A stretch of DNA of 64,000 nucleotides, taken from Streptomyces sp. A3M-1-3 (GTDB lineage: Bacteria > Actinomycetota > Actinomycetes > Streptomycetales > Streptomycetaceae). Every line of letters starts with the position of its first letter. Within the stretch, counting starts at the first letter, position 1. Position numbers and translations under genes: made by a program. Below, in pieces: positions 48,279-57,361 of the stretch. The DNA is taken from assembly GCF_024213665.1 (NCBI RefSeq), contig NZ_JANAVP010000005.1:103927-167926 (forward strand), given 5' to 3'. The notes below the pieces were generated by a model, which made no database searches, was not told the origin of the DNA, and saw only the letters and a program-made list of their open reading frames with translations.

Positions 48279-49127
48279 ATGTCCGTAGAACAGGGCAGCT
48301 CGAAGGTGCTCACGCGCGCGTTGAGCGCACCCGACGTGCTCCGCACCAGCTCGGAAGCCATCGACACCCGCACCCTGTCCCGCTCCCTGTTCCTGCGGCT
48401 ACGCGTACTGGACGCGGAAGCGACGGACAGCCCGGAGCGGGCCTACGTACGAGACACGCTCATCGAGCTCAACCTGCCGCTGGTGCGGTACGCCGCCGCC
48501 CGCTTCCGCAGCAGGAACGAGCCGATGGAGGACATCGTCCAGGTCGGCACCATCGGCCTGATCAAGGCGATCGACCGCTTCGACTGCGAACGCGGCGTGG
48601 AATTCCCGACGTTCGCCATGCCGACCGTCGTGGGTGAGATCAAGCGCTTCTTCCGCGACACCTCGTGGTCGGTGCGGGTGCCGCGCCGGCTGCAGGAGCT
48701 GCGGCTCGCGCTGACCAAGGCGAGCGACGAGCTCGCGCAGAAGCTGGACCGTTCGCCGACCGTCCCCGAACTCGCCGCCGTACTGGGCGTGTCGGAGGAG
48801 GACGTCGTCGACGGCCTGGCGGTGGGCAACGCGTACACGGCGTCGTCGCTCGACTCGCCCTCACCCGAGGATGACGGCGGCGAGGGGTCGCTGGCGGACC
48901 GGCTGGGATACGAGGACACTGCGCTGGAGGGCGTCGAGTACCGCGAGTCCCTCAAGCCGCTGCTGGCCAAACTCCCGCCGCGCGAGCGCCAGATCATCAT
49001 GCTCCGCTTCTTCGCGAACATGACGCAGTCGCAGATCGGCGAGGAGGTCGGCATCTCGCAGATGCACGTCTCCCGGCTGCTGACCCGCACGCTCGCGCAG
49101 CTCAGGGAGGGGCTGATCGCGGACTGA
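48279..49127 (+). CDS. sigN: Sigma factor SigN (sigma-B/F family)
   Basis: 282 residues, paralogous to the upstream sigF across regions 2-4 ([38 protein letters not shown], then LPPRERQIIMLRFFANMTQS). In S. coelicolor SigN is required for normal aerial hyphae differentiation. ATG 48279 follows AGGGGGTGGC. The 221-base gap from sigF, with no strong hairpin, suggests an independent promoter. Confidence 0.92.
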   Translation: MSVEQGSSKVLTRALSAPDVLRTSSEAIDTRTLSRSLFLRLRVLDAEATDSPERAYVRDTLIELNLPLVRYAAARFRSRNEPMEDIVQVGTIGLIKAIDRFDCERGVEFPTFAMPTVVGEIKRFFRDTSWSVRVPRRLQELRLALTKASDELAQKLDRSPTVPELAAVLGVSEEDVVDGLAVGNAYTASSLDSPSPEDDGGEGSLADRLGYEDTALEGVEYRESLKPLLAKLPPRERQIIMLRFFANMTQSQIGEEVGISQMHVSRLLTRTLAQLREGLIAD

Positions 49128-49183
49128 CCGCGGACTGGTTCGCCGGGGTTCCGAATTGACGGGTCGTCAGCCAGACTGGCGCG

Positions 49184-49982
49184 ATGCGACGTCGACGTCT
49201 ATCGGTGAACGGCCGCCGGGGGGTTCTGCTCGGCGCCTCGGCGGTCGCCGTGCTGGGCCTGGGCGGGCTGGCGGCCGGCTGCGGCGGTGAGGGGCGGGGC
49301 GGTTTCGTGGCCGTGGACGCCGGAGGCCGAGCGCGCGCCCACGAAGGCCGTACCGCCCGAGGGCAAGGTCGAGCTGGTGCCGCTGGACGGCGACCGCACG
49401 TCCTCCACCTCGTCCGCGATGCCCGCGCCTGGTTCGGCCGCGGCGTCGGGGTCCGTCAGTGGCGCGACGCCACCCGGTTCGGCCGCCGGAAGCGCCGCGG
49501 ACCCGTCCGGCGCCCCATCGGCCGGTGGTACGGGTGCCGGCACGGGCGGATCGTCCGGCGGTACGGGAGGCGGCAGCGCGTCCGGCGGTACGGGGAGCGG
49601 CGGCTCGTCCGGCGGTGGCACCGCTCCGACGGCCCCCGGGGCCACCCCGCCGGCCAAGCCCGCCGAACCGGCCGGACCTGCCGTACTCACGCTCGGGGCG
49701 CCGGTGCGCGCGGCGGCTGACAAGCGGTGGTGCGAGCAGGTGACCGTGGAGTTCCGCAACACCGGTGGCTCACCGGTGCGTTCGGGCACGGTCACCTTCG
49801 GAACGCACATCATCGGGGCGCTGGGTGTGGACTGGGCGACCGTCGAGTCGGCTCAGCCGCTGCCCGCGCCGATCGCTGCGGGGGCGAGGACGACGAAGAC
49901 GTACACCGTCTGCGTGGACGCCTGGCGGGTGCCGCTGGGCATGCACATCGAGACGCAGGACGTCTCCGCCGACTGGAGGTGA
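49184..49982 (+). pseudogene. Gly/Ser-rich lipoprotein, frameshifted near codon 47
   Basis: ATG 49184 opens a basic leader and hydrophobic segment ending in the lipobox LAAGC, then FVAVDA. At about 49322 the frame changes: an extra G in GCCGGAGG would explain it, since the following PTKAVPPEGKVELVPLDGD continues in the next frame to 49982. The rest is a Gly/Ser/Thr linker followed by a beta-rich domain (VTVEFRNTGGSPVRSGTVTFGTHIIG). Either a pseudogene or a one-base sequence error. Confidence 0.72.
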
Positions 49983-50002
49983 GTCGGGGCTCCGGACAGG
50001 AC

Positions 50003-50218
50003 CTAGCCGAGCGCGAGCCAGGCCACCGCGGCGAGTAGCGCCAGTACGGCGACGGCGCCGAGGATCAGGCCGACGCGCGGGCCTGCCTGCGCAGCCGCCT
50101 GCGGGCGCTGCGGCTCGCCCTCGTCGACGAAGGCGCGGAACATCTGGGTGCTGCCCGCGGGGTCGTGGGTGCCCTCGGGGCCTTGGGAGTGCCCACCTGC
50201 TGGCGGCTGGTTTCGCAT
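50003..50218 (-). CDS. Small C-tail-anchored membrane protein
   Basis: 71 residues: hydrophilic N-terminal 45 residues (QMFRAFVDEGEPQRPQ) then a single C-terminal transmembrane helix (GLILGAVAVLALLAAVAWLALG). ATG 50218 follows GGGAACG. Unknown function. It is convergent with the frameshifted lipoprotein and 20 bases from its stop. Confidence 0.65.
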   Translation of the reverse strand: MRNQPPAGGHSQGPEGTHDPAGSTQMFRAFVDEGEPQRPQAAAQAGPRVGLILGAVAVLALLAAVAWLALG

Positions 50219-50603
50219 GGTTACGTTCCCACTCGATCGGGTCAATGGTTCCGCCGGTGCGGCGAGATGACGATTGTCCGACTGTAGCGTCCTGGGCGTG
50301 AGAGGCGGCCCCGGAACGGGCGTCGAACGTTACCGCCCCTGCACCACCAGAGCGATGCTGCAGGGCTTCGGGGCGCTCAGACCCGGCCAGGGCCTCTCGC
50401 GCACCAGGGACTCTGCCCGCCTCGGACTGGATCACGCGCGGGACGTGTGCCGCCACCGTGGCGCGAAAGCGGGGAACCAGGTCATCCAAGACCGTTCGGG
50501 ATGACCCGCCGGGCTCCGGCCAGGCGCCCAGGAACGGTTGTGTGCCATGGGTCAGAGCCACGAAGTCAGGTCCAACCGCACACGATGCCCTCAGGGGCCG
50601 GCA

Positions 50604-50626
50604 GGTCCCGAGCAGCGCTCGGGACC
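50604..50626. terminator. Short terminator-like hairpin
   Basis: Ten-base stem GGTCCCGAGC / GCTCGGGACC with a 3-base loop, followed by TTTG. Confidence 0.5.
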
Positions 50627-50662
50627 TTTGCCATGCCTTTAGTCGGCCTCGCCCTATTTCGC

Positions 50663-50704
50663 TCGCCTTAGGCAACTGGCTTCGCCTATGGTCGCCTAAG
50701 GCAA
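50663..50704. promoter_or_regulatory. Inverted CCTTAGG / CCTAAGG pair, probable MarR-type operator
   Basis: TCGCCTTAGGCAACT and, 20 bases on, GTCGCCTAAGGCAAC form inverted copies of one site, immediately upstream of a marR-like start. TTGCCTNAGGC resembles MarR-family sites that control efflux pumps. Confidence 0.55.
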
Positions 50705-50708
50705 CAAA

Positions 50709-50825
50709 ATGCTCGGCGACTGGTCCGACGACGAGGTCGGCCGGCTGAACGCGATGCTCGCCCGCCTGCGCAGCAGCTTCGGAGACTGCCGGACCGGGAC
50801 CCACCACACCCGCACACCCGCGTAA
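50709..50825 (+). pseudogene. marR-family regulator remnant (38 codons)
   Basis: ATG 50709 opens 38 codons whose first part (LGDWSDDEVGRLNAMLARLRSSF) matches the C-terminal helix typical of MarR-type regulators. The DNA-binding domain is absent. The position directly after the operator and 18 bases before an MFS pump suggests the original regulator start joined to its own 3' end by an internal deletion of about 100 codons. Confidence 0.6.
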
Positions 50826-50843
50826 ACACAGACAAGGAACTTC

Positions 50844-52439
50844 ATGGCTTCGACCACACCATCCGGTGTGCGGGGCGGCCACGCCGAGCTCGGTGGCCCC
50901 TCGGCCCCCGACGGCACGCCGATGACTCACCGGCAGATCATGGAGGCGCTGTCCGGGCTGATGCTCGGCATGTTCGTCGCGATCCTGTCGTCGACCATCG
51001 TCTCCAACGCCCTGCCGGAGATCATCTCCGACCTCGGCGGCGGCCAGTCCGCGTACACCTGGGTCGTCACCGCGGCCCTGCTGTCGATGACCGCCACGAC
51101 TCCGCTCTGGGGCAAGCTCGCCGACCTCTTCAGCAAGAAGCTGCTGGTCCAGATATCCCTGGTGATCTATGTCCTGGGATCGGTCGTCGCCGGCCTCGCA
51201 CAGAACACCGGCATGCTGATCGCCTGCCGCGTGATCCAGGGCATCGGCGTCGGCGGACTCTCCGCCCTCGCCCAGATCGTGATGGCCGCGATGATCTCCC
51301 CACGGGAGCGCGGCCGGTACAGCGGCTACCTCGGCGCGGTGTTCGCCGTCGCCACCGTCGGCGGCCCGCTGCTCGGCGGGGTCATCACCGACACCGACCG
51401 GCTCGGCTGGCGCTGGTGCTTCTACGTCGGCGTGCCCTTCGCCGTCCTCGCGCTGATCGTGCTGCAGAAGACGCTGAAGCTGCCGGTCGTGAAGCGGGAC
51501 GTCAAGGTCGACTGGGCGGGCGCGTTCTTCATCAGCGCGGCCGTCTCGCTGCTGCTTATCTGGGTGACGCTGGCCGGGGACTCGTACGACTGGATCTCCT
51601 GGCAGACGTACGCCATGGTCGGCGGCTCGGTACTGCTCGGCCTGATCTTCGTGTACGTCGAGTCGCGCGCGGCCGAGCCGATCATCCCGCTGCGGCTCTT
51701 CCGCAACAAGACGATCACCCTGGCCTCGCTGGCCTCGCTCTCCGTCGGTGTCGCGATGTTCGCGGGCACGGTGTTCTTCAGCCAGTACTTCCAACTGGCC
51801 CGCGGCCTGTCGCCGACCATGTCCGGCGTCATGACCATCCCGATGATCGGCGGGCTCTTCGTCTCCTCCGCGGTCTCCGGCCTGGTCATCACCCGGACCG
51901 GCCGGTGGAAGGCGTGGCTGGTGGCGGGCGGCGCGCTGGTCACGGCGGGGCTCGGGCTGCTGGGCACGATGCGGTACGACACCGCGTACTGGCACATCGC
52001 GGTCTACATGGCGGTCATGGGCCTCGGTATCGGCATGATGATGCAGAACCTGGTGCTGGCCACCCAGAACCAGGTGGCCCCCGAGGATCTCGGCGCGGCC
52101 AGCTCCGTCGTCACCTTCTTCCGCTCGCTGGGCGGTGCGATCGGCGTCTCGGCGCTGGGCGCGGTGCTCGCGGGCCGCGTCACCCACTACGTCAAGGACG
52201 GGCTGGCCGAACTCGGCCCGCAGGGCGCGGCGATGGGCCCCGGCGGCACCGCGGGCGGGGCGATCCCGGACCTGGACCGGCTGCCCGCGCCGATCCGTAC
52301 GGTGATCGAGAGCGCGTACGGGCACGGCGTCGGCGACGTGTTCCTGTACGCGGCGCCGGCCGCGCTGCTCGCGTTGCTGCTGACCCTCTTCATCAGGGAG
52401 GTCGCGCTGAGCAGGAAGCCGGGCGGGTCGACGGCGTAG
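50844..52439 (+). CDS. DHA2-family MFS drug transporter
   Basis: 531 residues, about 14 transmembrane helices, typical of EmrB/QacA-type multidrug efflux by proton antiport. Motif D1-like ILSSTIVSNALPEI in TM1, motif A-like GKLADLFSKKLL, and motif C-like GPLLGGVITD in TM5 are visible. The ATG follows AAGGAAC. It sits 18 bases after the marR remnant and its operator, so a pump that was probably repressed may now be constitutively expressed. A TetR regulator lies downstream on the opposite strand. Confidence 0.93.
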   Translation: MASTTPSGVRGGHAELGGPSAPDGTPMTHRQIMEALSGLMLGMFVAILSSTIVSNALPEIISDLGGGQSAYTWVVTAALLSMTATTPLWGKLADLFSKKLLVQISLVIYVLGSVVAGLAQNTGMLIACRVIQGIGVGGLSALAQIVMAAMISPRERGRYSGYLGAVFAVATVGGPLLGGVITDTDRLGWRWCFYVGVPFAVLALIVLQKTLKLPVVKRDVKVDWAGAFFISAAVSLLLIWVTLAGDSYDWISWQTYAMVGGSVLLGLIFVYVESRAAEPIIPLRLFRNKTITLASLASLSVGVAMFAGTVFFSQYFQLARGLSPTMSGVMTIPMIGGLFVSSAVSGLVITRTGRWKAWLVAGGALVTAGLGLLGTMRYDTAYWHIAVYMAVMGLGIGMMMQNLVLATQNQVAPEDLGAASSVVTFFRSLGGAIGVSALGAVLAGRVTHYVKDGLAELGPQGAAMGPGGTAGGAIPDLDRLPAPIRTVIESAYGHGVGDVFLYAAPAALLALLLTLFIREVALSRKPGGSTA

Positions 52440-52720
52440 GGCCCCACGCCCCCAGGGGTGCTGGAGTTCGTACGCCCGAGACACCGCGCGGTCCCGCTGA
52501 CGCCGCGCGCCGACGGAGCTTCCCAGCCCGGGTCGCCCCGTAGGCCGGGCGGCCGGGCGGCCGCGGAAGGCGGCCCAGGCTGCCGGCGTGATCCACCAGG
52601 CCGGCGCCGACGGGACGCTTCCCGGCCCCGGGGGCGGCGGCCTCGTGGACCCGGCGACCGCAGGAGGCGGCCGGCCGCCGCCAGGGCCCACGCTCGCTCT
52701 CGGGCACCGGTCCCCGCGGG

Positions 52721-53482
52721 CTATCCGTTCCGCTTCGCCTCGATGCCCGCGATCAGCAGGTCCAGGGCGAACCGGAAGTCGCGCTCCCGCATCTCCTGCA
52801 CCGTGTCACCGCCGCGCGCCTCCAACAGGTCCACCGACTCCTGGAACGTCTCGCGCAGACCCGGCTGTTCGCCGATCGCGCCCATCACCTGGCGGAAGAA
52901 GTCGTCCTGGCTGATCCCCGCCTCCGCGCAGCGCTGCGCGAAGCGGCCCTCCACCGCGCCGAATCCGTACACGAACCGGAAGACCGCCGCGAGCGCGCCG
53001 GTCTGGCCGTGCGGGGGCAGGCCCGTCCTGCGCATGATGCGCTGGACCGTGGTCGCGAAGGCCATCGAGTGGGGCCCGACGTTGAGGTACTCGCCGATGA
53101 GCGGGGACACCCACGGATGCCGTACCAGCAGCTGCCGGTACTCGGTGGCGAGGGCGCGCAGCTGGTCGCGCCAGTCCGCGTCCTCGCCCTCCGCCGGCAG
53201 CGTCACCTCGCCCGTGACCGCGTCGAGGGCCAGCTCCAGGAGGTCGTCCTTGGTGTCGACGTACCAGTAGACGGACATCGCCGTGACTCCGAGTTCCGCC
53301 GCGAGCCGGCGCATGGAGAACTTGGCCAGCCCCTCCGCGTCGAGCAGCCGGACGGTAGCCGCGGTGATCTTGTCGCGGTCGAGCCCGGCGGGCTGTTCGG
53401 CTCTGCGTTTGGGGGCCGCCTTGCCCTCCAGCCACACGCTGGTCCGCGCGAGACTCTTCGCGCGATCCGCCGCGGTCGCCAT
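52721..53482 (-). CDS. TetR/AcrR-family regulator (TetR_C type)
   Basis: 253 residues. N-terminal helix-turn-helix: DKITAATVRLLDAEGLAKFSMRRLAAELGVTAMSVYWYVDTKDDL. The C-terminal part matches TetR_C-type ligand domains (HPWVSPLIGEYLNVGPHSMAF). ATG 53482 follows GGAGGGTG. It converges on the MFS gene across a 281-base GC-rich gap with no evident feature. It could control either the intact pump or the decayed one upstream. Confidence 0.92.
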   Translation of the reverse strand: MATAADRAKSLARTSVWLEGKAAPKRRAEQPAGLDRDKITAATVRLLDAEGLAKFSMRRLAAELGVTAMSVYWYVDTKDDLLELALDAVTGEVTLPAEGEDADWRDQLRALATEYRQLLVRHPWVSPLIGEYLNVGPHSMAFATTVQRIMRRTGLPPHGQTGALAAVFRFVYGFGAVEGRFAQRCAEAGISQDDFFRQVMGAIGEQPGLRETFQESVDLLEARGGDTVQEMRERDFRFALDLLIAGIEAKRNG

Positions 53483-53594
53483 GGCGCACCCTCCTTGTCC
53501 GGTCACTGTCCAGTCACTGTCCGGTCGTCGCCCGGGCGGGCCGGGCGGGCCGACTGGACCGGAATGTCACAGTCCGCCCTGCCCTGCCCCGATG

Positions 53595-54237
53595 CTATGC
53601 CGCCTCTACCGTGAGTCTGCCCGCAGCACGGTGCAGCAGCACCGCGGCGAGCAGGCCGCCCGCCAGGACGGCGGCCGCGCCGACCCACCGGCCGGCCTCC
53701 GCCCTTGCGGCGAAGGCATCCGTGACTCGCCGCCGCCCGCCTTCGCCGGCGGGATCCCGCTCGTGATCGCGTACGCCATGGCCGGGTTGGCGATGGCGCA
53801 GCCCGCGCCCATTAGCACCAACCAGCCCCATGCCCAGGGCGATGGACACCGGCATGCCGAGCCGCTTGGCCCAGCGGGCGGCGAGCCCGGTGAAGTTGAG
53901 GGCGACGACGGTGAGGGCGAACGGCGCGGTGCACAGTCCCACCTCCAACGGCCCGTACCCGAAGACGAACCGAAGGTGCTGGGTGAGCAGGAACAGCGCC
54001 CCGTCCATGCCGAAGGTGATGAGCACCGCGCCCGTGAACCGGCTGTCGCGGAAGAAGTGCAGGTCGAGCATGGGGTACGGGATACGGCCGTAGGGGTCGG
54101 CGGCGCTGCCGGCGGTGAGCAGCAGGCCGGACCGCAGCGAATAGGCGTTGATCATTGTCGAGCAGCACGGTGAGCTGGGCGAGGCAGATGACGCAGAGGA
54201 TCAGCCAGCGCCGCGGGTGCCCTCGCGGGACGGTCAC
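53595..54237 (-). pseudogene. MFS transporter remnant with several deletions and frameshifts
   Basis: From GTG 54237 the first helix reads VPRGHPRRWLILCVICLAQLTVLLDN and then breaks. In another frame it resumes at INAYSLRSGLLLTAGSAAD, jumps straight to PYPMLDLHFFRD (roughly 200 residues missing), continues through TM helices (LITFGMDGALFLLTQHLRF, YGPLEVGL), and breaks again near 53820. From there MGAGCAIANPAMAYAI is in a third frame. The last 40 codons (VGAAAVLAGGLLAAVLL) return to the earlier frame. Clearly non-functional. Confidence 0.85.
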
Positions 54238-54290
54238 GGTCGTCGTCTCGGCGGTCGATCGCGTGTACGCCGTACAGGAAGGACGCGCCG

Positions 54291-55037
54291 CTACTCGCCC
54301 GGCTTGATCAGATAGCCCGCCCCGCGCCGCGTGTGGATCAGCGGCGGCCGTCCGGCGTCGATCTTCCTGCGCAGGTAGGAGATGTAGAGCTCGACGACAT
54401 TGGCCTGGCCCCCGAAGTCGTACGACCACACCCGGTCCAGGATCTGCGCCTTGCTCAGCACCCGCCGCGGGTTGCGCATCAGGTAGCGCAGCAGCTCGAA
54501 CTCGGTCGCGGTGAGGTGGATGCCGACACCGCCCCTCGTCACTTCGTGACTGTCCTCGTCGAGGGTCAGGTCTCCGACCGCGAGCAGCGACTCGCTGCGT
54601 ACGGCGGCGGCGCCGACCGCGCCGGACCGGCGGATCAGGCCGCGCAGCCGCGCCACCACCTCCTCCATGCTGAACGGCTTGCTCACGCAGTCGTCACCGC
54701 CCGCCGTGAGCCCCGCGATCCGGTCCTCGGCCGAGTCCCTCGCGGTAAGGAACAGCACGGGCACCTCGGGCAGCTCCCGGCGCAGCCGGCCGAGGGCCGC
54801 GAGCCCGTCCATGTCCGGCAGCATCAGGTCGAGGACGACCGCGTCGGGACGGAAGTCCCGCGCCGTGCGTACCGCGGCGGCGCCGTCGCCTGCGCTGCGC
54901 ACCTCCCAGCCCTCGTAGCGCAGGGTCATGGACAGCAGCTCGGTGAGCGAGGGCTCGTCGTCCACGACGAGCACCCGGACGGGACTCCCGCCGGGCCGAA
55001 GCAATTCGGTACGCGCATGGGGCGAGATCGTGGTCAT
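54291..55037 (-). CDS. OmpR/PhoB-family response regulator (orphan)
   Basis: 248 residues. Receiver domain: VLVVDDEPSLTELL (acid pocket), AVVLDLMLPDMDG (phospho-Asp), LTARD and VSKPFSMEE (Lys). Winged-helix output: HLTATEFELLRYLMRNPRRVLSK and VVELYISYLRRKID. ATG 55037 follows GGGGAGC. Complete and in frame. The histidine kinase that usually follows such regulators is not present; the MFS pseudogene begins 53 bases downstream instead. Confidence 0.94.
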   Translation of the reverse strand: MTTISPHARTELLRPGGSPVRVLVVDDEPSLTELLSMTLRYEGWEVRSAGDGAAAVRTARDFRPDAVVLDLMLPDMDGLAALGRLRRELPEVPVLFLTARDSAEDRIAGLTAGGDDCVSKPFSMEEVVARLRGLIRRSGAVGAAAVRSESLLAVGDLTLDEDSHEVTRGGVGIHLTATEFELLRYLMRNPRRVLSKAQILDRVWSYDFGGQANVVELYISYLRRKIDAGRPPLIHTRRGAGYLIKPGE

Positions 55038-55121
55038 GCTCCCCACCCTGCGCACGGGCCCTGAGACGCCGCTTTCCCCAGCCTGTGAATTCCCTGAGAA
55101 AGCGGAGCGCAGCCGGGGCCG

Positions 55122-56000
55122 CTACAGCTCGAACAGCCGCGCCCCGTTCTCGTAGCAGACCGCCCGCAGCCAGTCGTCGCCAAGCTCGAGCCGCTCCAGC
55201 GCCGCCAGTTGATGGACGTACGGATAGGGAATGTTCGGGAAGTCCGTCCCCAGCAGGATCCGGTCCCCGAGATCCGCCAGCCGCGTCCGGTCCGTCACCG
55301 GGAAGGGGCTGAACCGCTCCGAGAAGTCGGTGAAGGCCATCGTCGTGTCCAGCCTGACCTCCCGGTACCGCTCGGCCAGCACCAGGAAGTCGGTGTACTC
55401 CGGCATCCCCATGTGCGCCACCACCAGCCGCAGCCGCGGATGCCGGGCCAGCAGCCTGCCCACCGGCTCGGGCCCGGTGTGCTTGCCGGGCACCGGCCCC
55501 GAACCGCAGTGCATCACCACCGGTACACCGGCGTCGGCGAGCAGCCCCCACACCGGGTCGAGCAGCGCGTCGTTCGCGTCGTACGCCCCGACCTGGAGGT
55601 GCGACTTGAAGACCCGCGCCCCGGCCTCGACGGCCTGGCGCACATAGCCCTCCACGCCGTCCTCCGGGAAGAGCGTCGCCGTGTGCAGACAGTCCGGTGT
55701 ACGCGCGCCGAACTCCGCTGCCCACCCATTCAGCCACGTCGCCATGCCCGCCTTGTGCGGATAGAGCATCGACGTGAACGCCCGCACCCCGAACCCCCGC
55801 AGCAGCGCGACGCGTTCGTCCTCCTCGTGGCGGTAGGTGATGGGCCACTCCATCCCGGTCAGCGGTCCGACCGCGTCGAAGTAGTCCCACACCTTCGCCA
55901 GCACCCGCTCCGGCATGAAGTGCGTGTGTACGTCGACCAGTCCCGGCAGCCCGAGCCGCTGCCAGAACCGGACGACCGCGTCAGTTTCCGTCTGCGTCAA
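55122..56000 (-). CDS. Amidohydrolase family protein (ACMSD-like)
   Basis: 292 residues, TIM-barrel metal-dependent hydrolase. It shows the first metal site VDVHTHFMPE, FKSHLQVG, VVMHCGSGPVPG, VVAHMGMPEY and GTDFPNIPYPY (the metal/base Asp). A TTG at 56000 is taken as the start because GGAG lies eight bases upstream and it limits the overlap with the upstream gene to 20 bases; GTG/ATG starts further upstream would overlap more. Coupled to the monooxygenase-like gene. Substrate unknown. Confidence 0.85.
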   Translation of the reverse strand: MTQTETDAVVRFWQRLGLPGLVDVHTHFMPERVLAKVWDYFDAVGPLTGMEWPITYRHEEDERVALLRGFGVRAFTSMLYPHKAGMATWLNGWAAEFGARTPDCLHTATLFPEDGVEGYVRQAVEAGARVFKSHLQVGAYDANDALLDPVWGLLADAGVPVVMHCGSGPVPGKHTGPEPVGRLLARHPRLRLVVAHMGMPEYTDFLVLAERYREVRLDTTMAFTDFSERFSPFPVTDRTRLADLGDRILLGTDFPNIPYPYVHQLAALERLELGDDWLRAVCYENGARLFEL

Positions 56001-56322
56001 AGCAATAGCTCCGTTCGACCTTGGCGACATGGACGGAGTAGGTCTCGTACCACTCCGCGCGGCCGCGCTTCTGCGCCGCCTGGTGCTCCAGGTTCCGCTG
56101 CCAGCCCTGGATCGACTGCTCGTCCCTGAAGTACCCGACGGTGATGCTCAGCCCGCCCGGGTTCCTGGCCGACTCGTAACCGAGGTAGCCGGGCTGTTCC
56201 TTGACCAGCTCCGCCATCCGCGCGGCGGTCTCGGCGTAGCCGCCGTCCTCCTCCTTGCGGAGCGAGGTGAAGACCACCGCGTAGTACGGCGGTTCGAACG
56301 GCGGCACAGGACGCTTACTCAT
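55981..56322 (-). CDS. Antibiotic biosynthesis monooxygenase (ABM) domain protein
   Basis: 113 residues with a ferredoxin-like ABM fold: YYAVVFTSLRKEED, MAELVKEQPGYLGYESARNPGG, SITVGYFRDEQSIQGWQRNLEHQ and the terminal VERSYCFD. Such proteins are cofactor-free oxygenases or heme-related. ATG 56322 follows GGGGAG. It overlaps the amidohydrolase gene, so both probably act in one small pathway. Confidence 0.9.
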   Translation of the reverse strand: MSKRPVPPFEPPYYAVVFTSLRKEEDGGYAETAARMAELVKEQPGYLGYESARNPGGLSITVGYFRDEQSIQGWQRNLEHQAAQKRGRAEWYETYSVHVAKVERSYCFDADGN

Positions 56323-56476
56323 GGCTCTCCCCACAACACGGAAACCAGTGCAACAGGCACTCACCTTCCGTCCCGCGCCGCCGCCCTGTCCAGCCTCATT
56401 GCCGTACGGGATCCAAAGGGGATCCAACATTTGACCTTCGCGCGCGGCGACCGGGCCGGGGACCGGGGGCGGCAGG

Positions 56477-57361
56477 TCAGAAGAGCCCTTCCTGCGTCTC
56501 ACCACCCGCCGCGGCCACCGGCCGCACCGGCACCGTCACCGGCGCCCCGGGGTCCACCCCGGCCAGCCGCCACCCGCTCATCAGCCGGGTGTCCACCACA
56601 AGCCCGCCGGCCAGATGCAGATCGGGACCGGCGGCCGCCACCAGCCGGCCCGCGACCACCCCGCCGGCGACCAGTTCCGAGACCACACCGGTCACGGGCT
56701 CCAGGTCGCGCAGCCCGAACACCCCGGAGTGGTCCACCACTTCGCACTCCGCGCGCTCCAGCGACTCCGGCCACCCCGCCAGCGCCACCGCCCGTGCATG
56801 CAGCGCCGCCACCTCCGCCGCCCGCGCCTCCACCGGCGGCAGGGTCGCCCGTACCGACCGCTTCTGCGCGTACGGAATCCGGTCCGGCACCCCCAGCGCC
56901 GTCCGCAGCAGCTCCTCCGTCCGCCGGGCCGCCATCAGCGGCCCCCGCCCCAGCCGGCTGAACGCCACGGCGCCCTGCTCCAGCAGCCGCACCGGGCCCC
57001 GCTCCACCGCGGTGATCCCGACCTTGACCATCCCGGGCCCGAACCAGGCCAGGTACACGGAGTACGGGCGCGGATCAGCCGCGTTCGTGTCGGCGGCCAC
57101 CGAGAACGACCGGTCGAGCCGGGCACACTCCCCGCACTGAGCGCTCCCGCTGCGCCCCCCGATCACGGCGCCCACCGGACACCCGGTCCGCCGCCCCCCG
57201 CGCCGCACCCCGACGCAGGACCGCTCCCCCTCGGCCCGGATGCCGAGCCCCGTCCCGTACGCGAACGGGCTCACCCGCTCGCCCCGTTCGGCGCGGTGCC
57301 ACACCAGCCCGGGCCCGCCGGCGGACCACCGCATGCCGAGGCACTGCCATCCCTCACTCAC
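56477..57361 (-). CDS. DUF2797 family protein
   Basis: 294 residues, with Cys pairs (TGCPVG, and QCGECARLDRSF) suggesting a metal site, then YSVYLAWFGPGMVKVGITAVERGPVRLLEQGAVAFSRL, a GIY-YIG-like segment followed by RRTEELLR. I recognise this as DUF2797. The GIY-YIG resemblance hints at nucleic-acid chemistry but is weak. The GTG at 57361 overlaps the upstream gene's end by eight bases; an internal ATG at 57334 is the alternative start. Confidence 0.83.
   Translation of the reverse strand: MSEGWQCLGMRWSAGGPGLVWHRAERGERVSPFAYGTGLGIRAEGERSCVGVRRGGRRTGCPVGAVIGGRSGSAQCGECARLDRSFSVAADTNAADPRPYSVYLAWFGPGMVKVGITAVERGPVRLLEQGAVAFSRLGRGPLMAARRTEELLRTALGVPDRIPYAQKRSVRATLPPVEARAAEVAALHARAVALAGWPESLERAECEVVDHSGVFGLRDLEPVTGVVSELVAGGVVAGRLVAAAGPDLHLAGGLVVDTRLMSGWRLAGVDPGAPVTVPVRPVAAAGGETQEGLF

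Larger units (their letters stand above)
50219..50708. other. Gene-free region with terminator-like hairpin and operator repeats
   Basis: 490 bases. It contains no frame with convincing protein features. Two structures stand out: the hairpin at 50604-50626 and the CCTTAGG/CCTAAGG repeats at 50663-50704, which lead into the marR remnant. Confidence 0.6.

Noticed and set aside
49770..52691. 973-codon minus-strand open frame over the MFS gene
   Set aside because: Antisense shadow; the plus strand holds a clear 14-helix transporter with a ribosome-binding site.
52440..52720. Gene between the MFS and TetR genes
   Set aside because: Frames are open only because of GC content; no start with ribosome-binding site and no motif.
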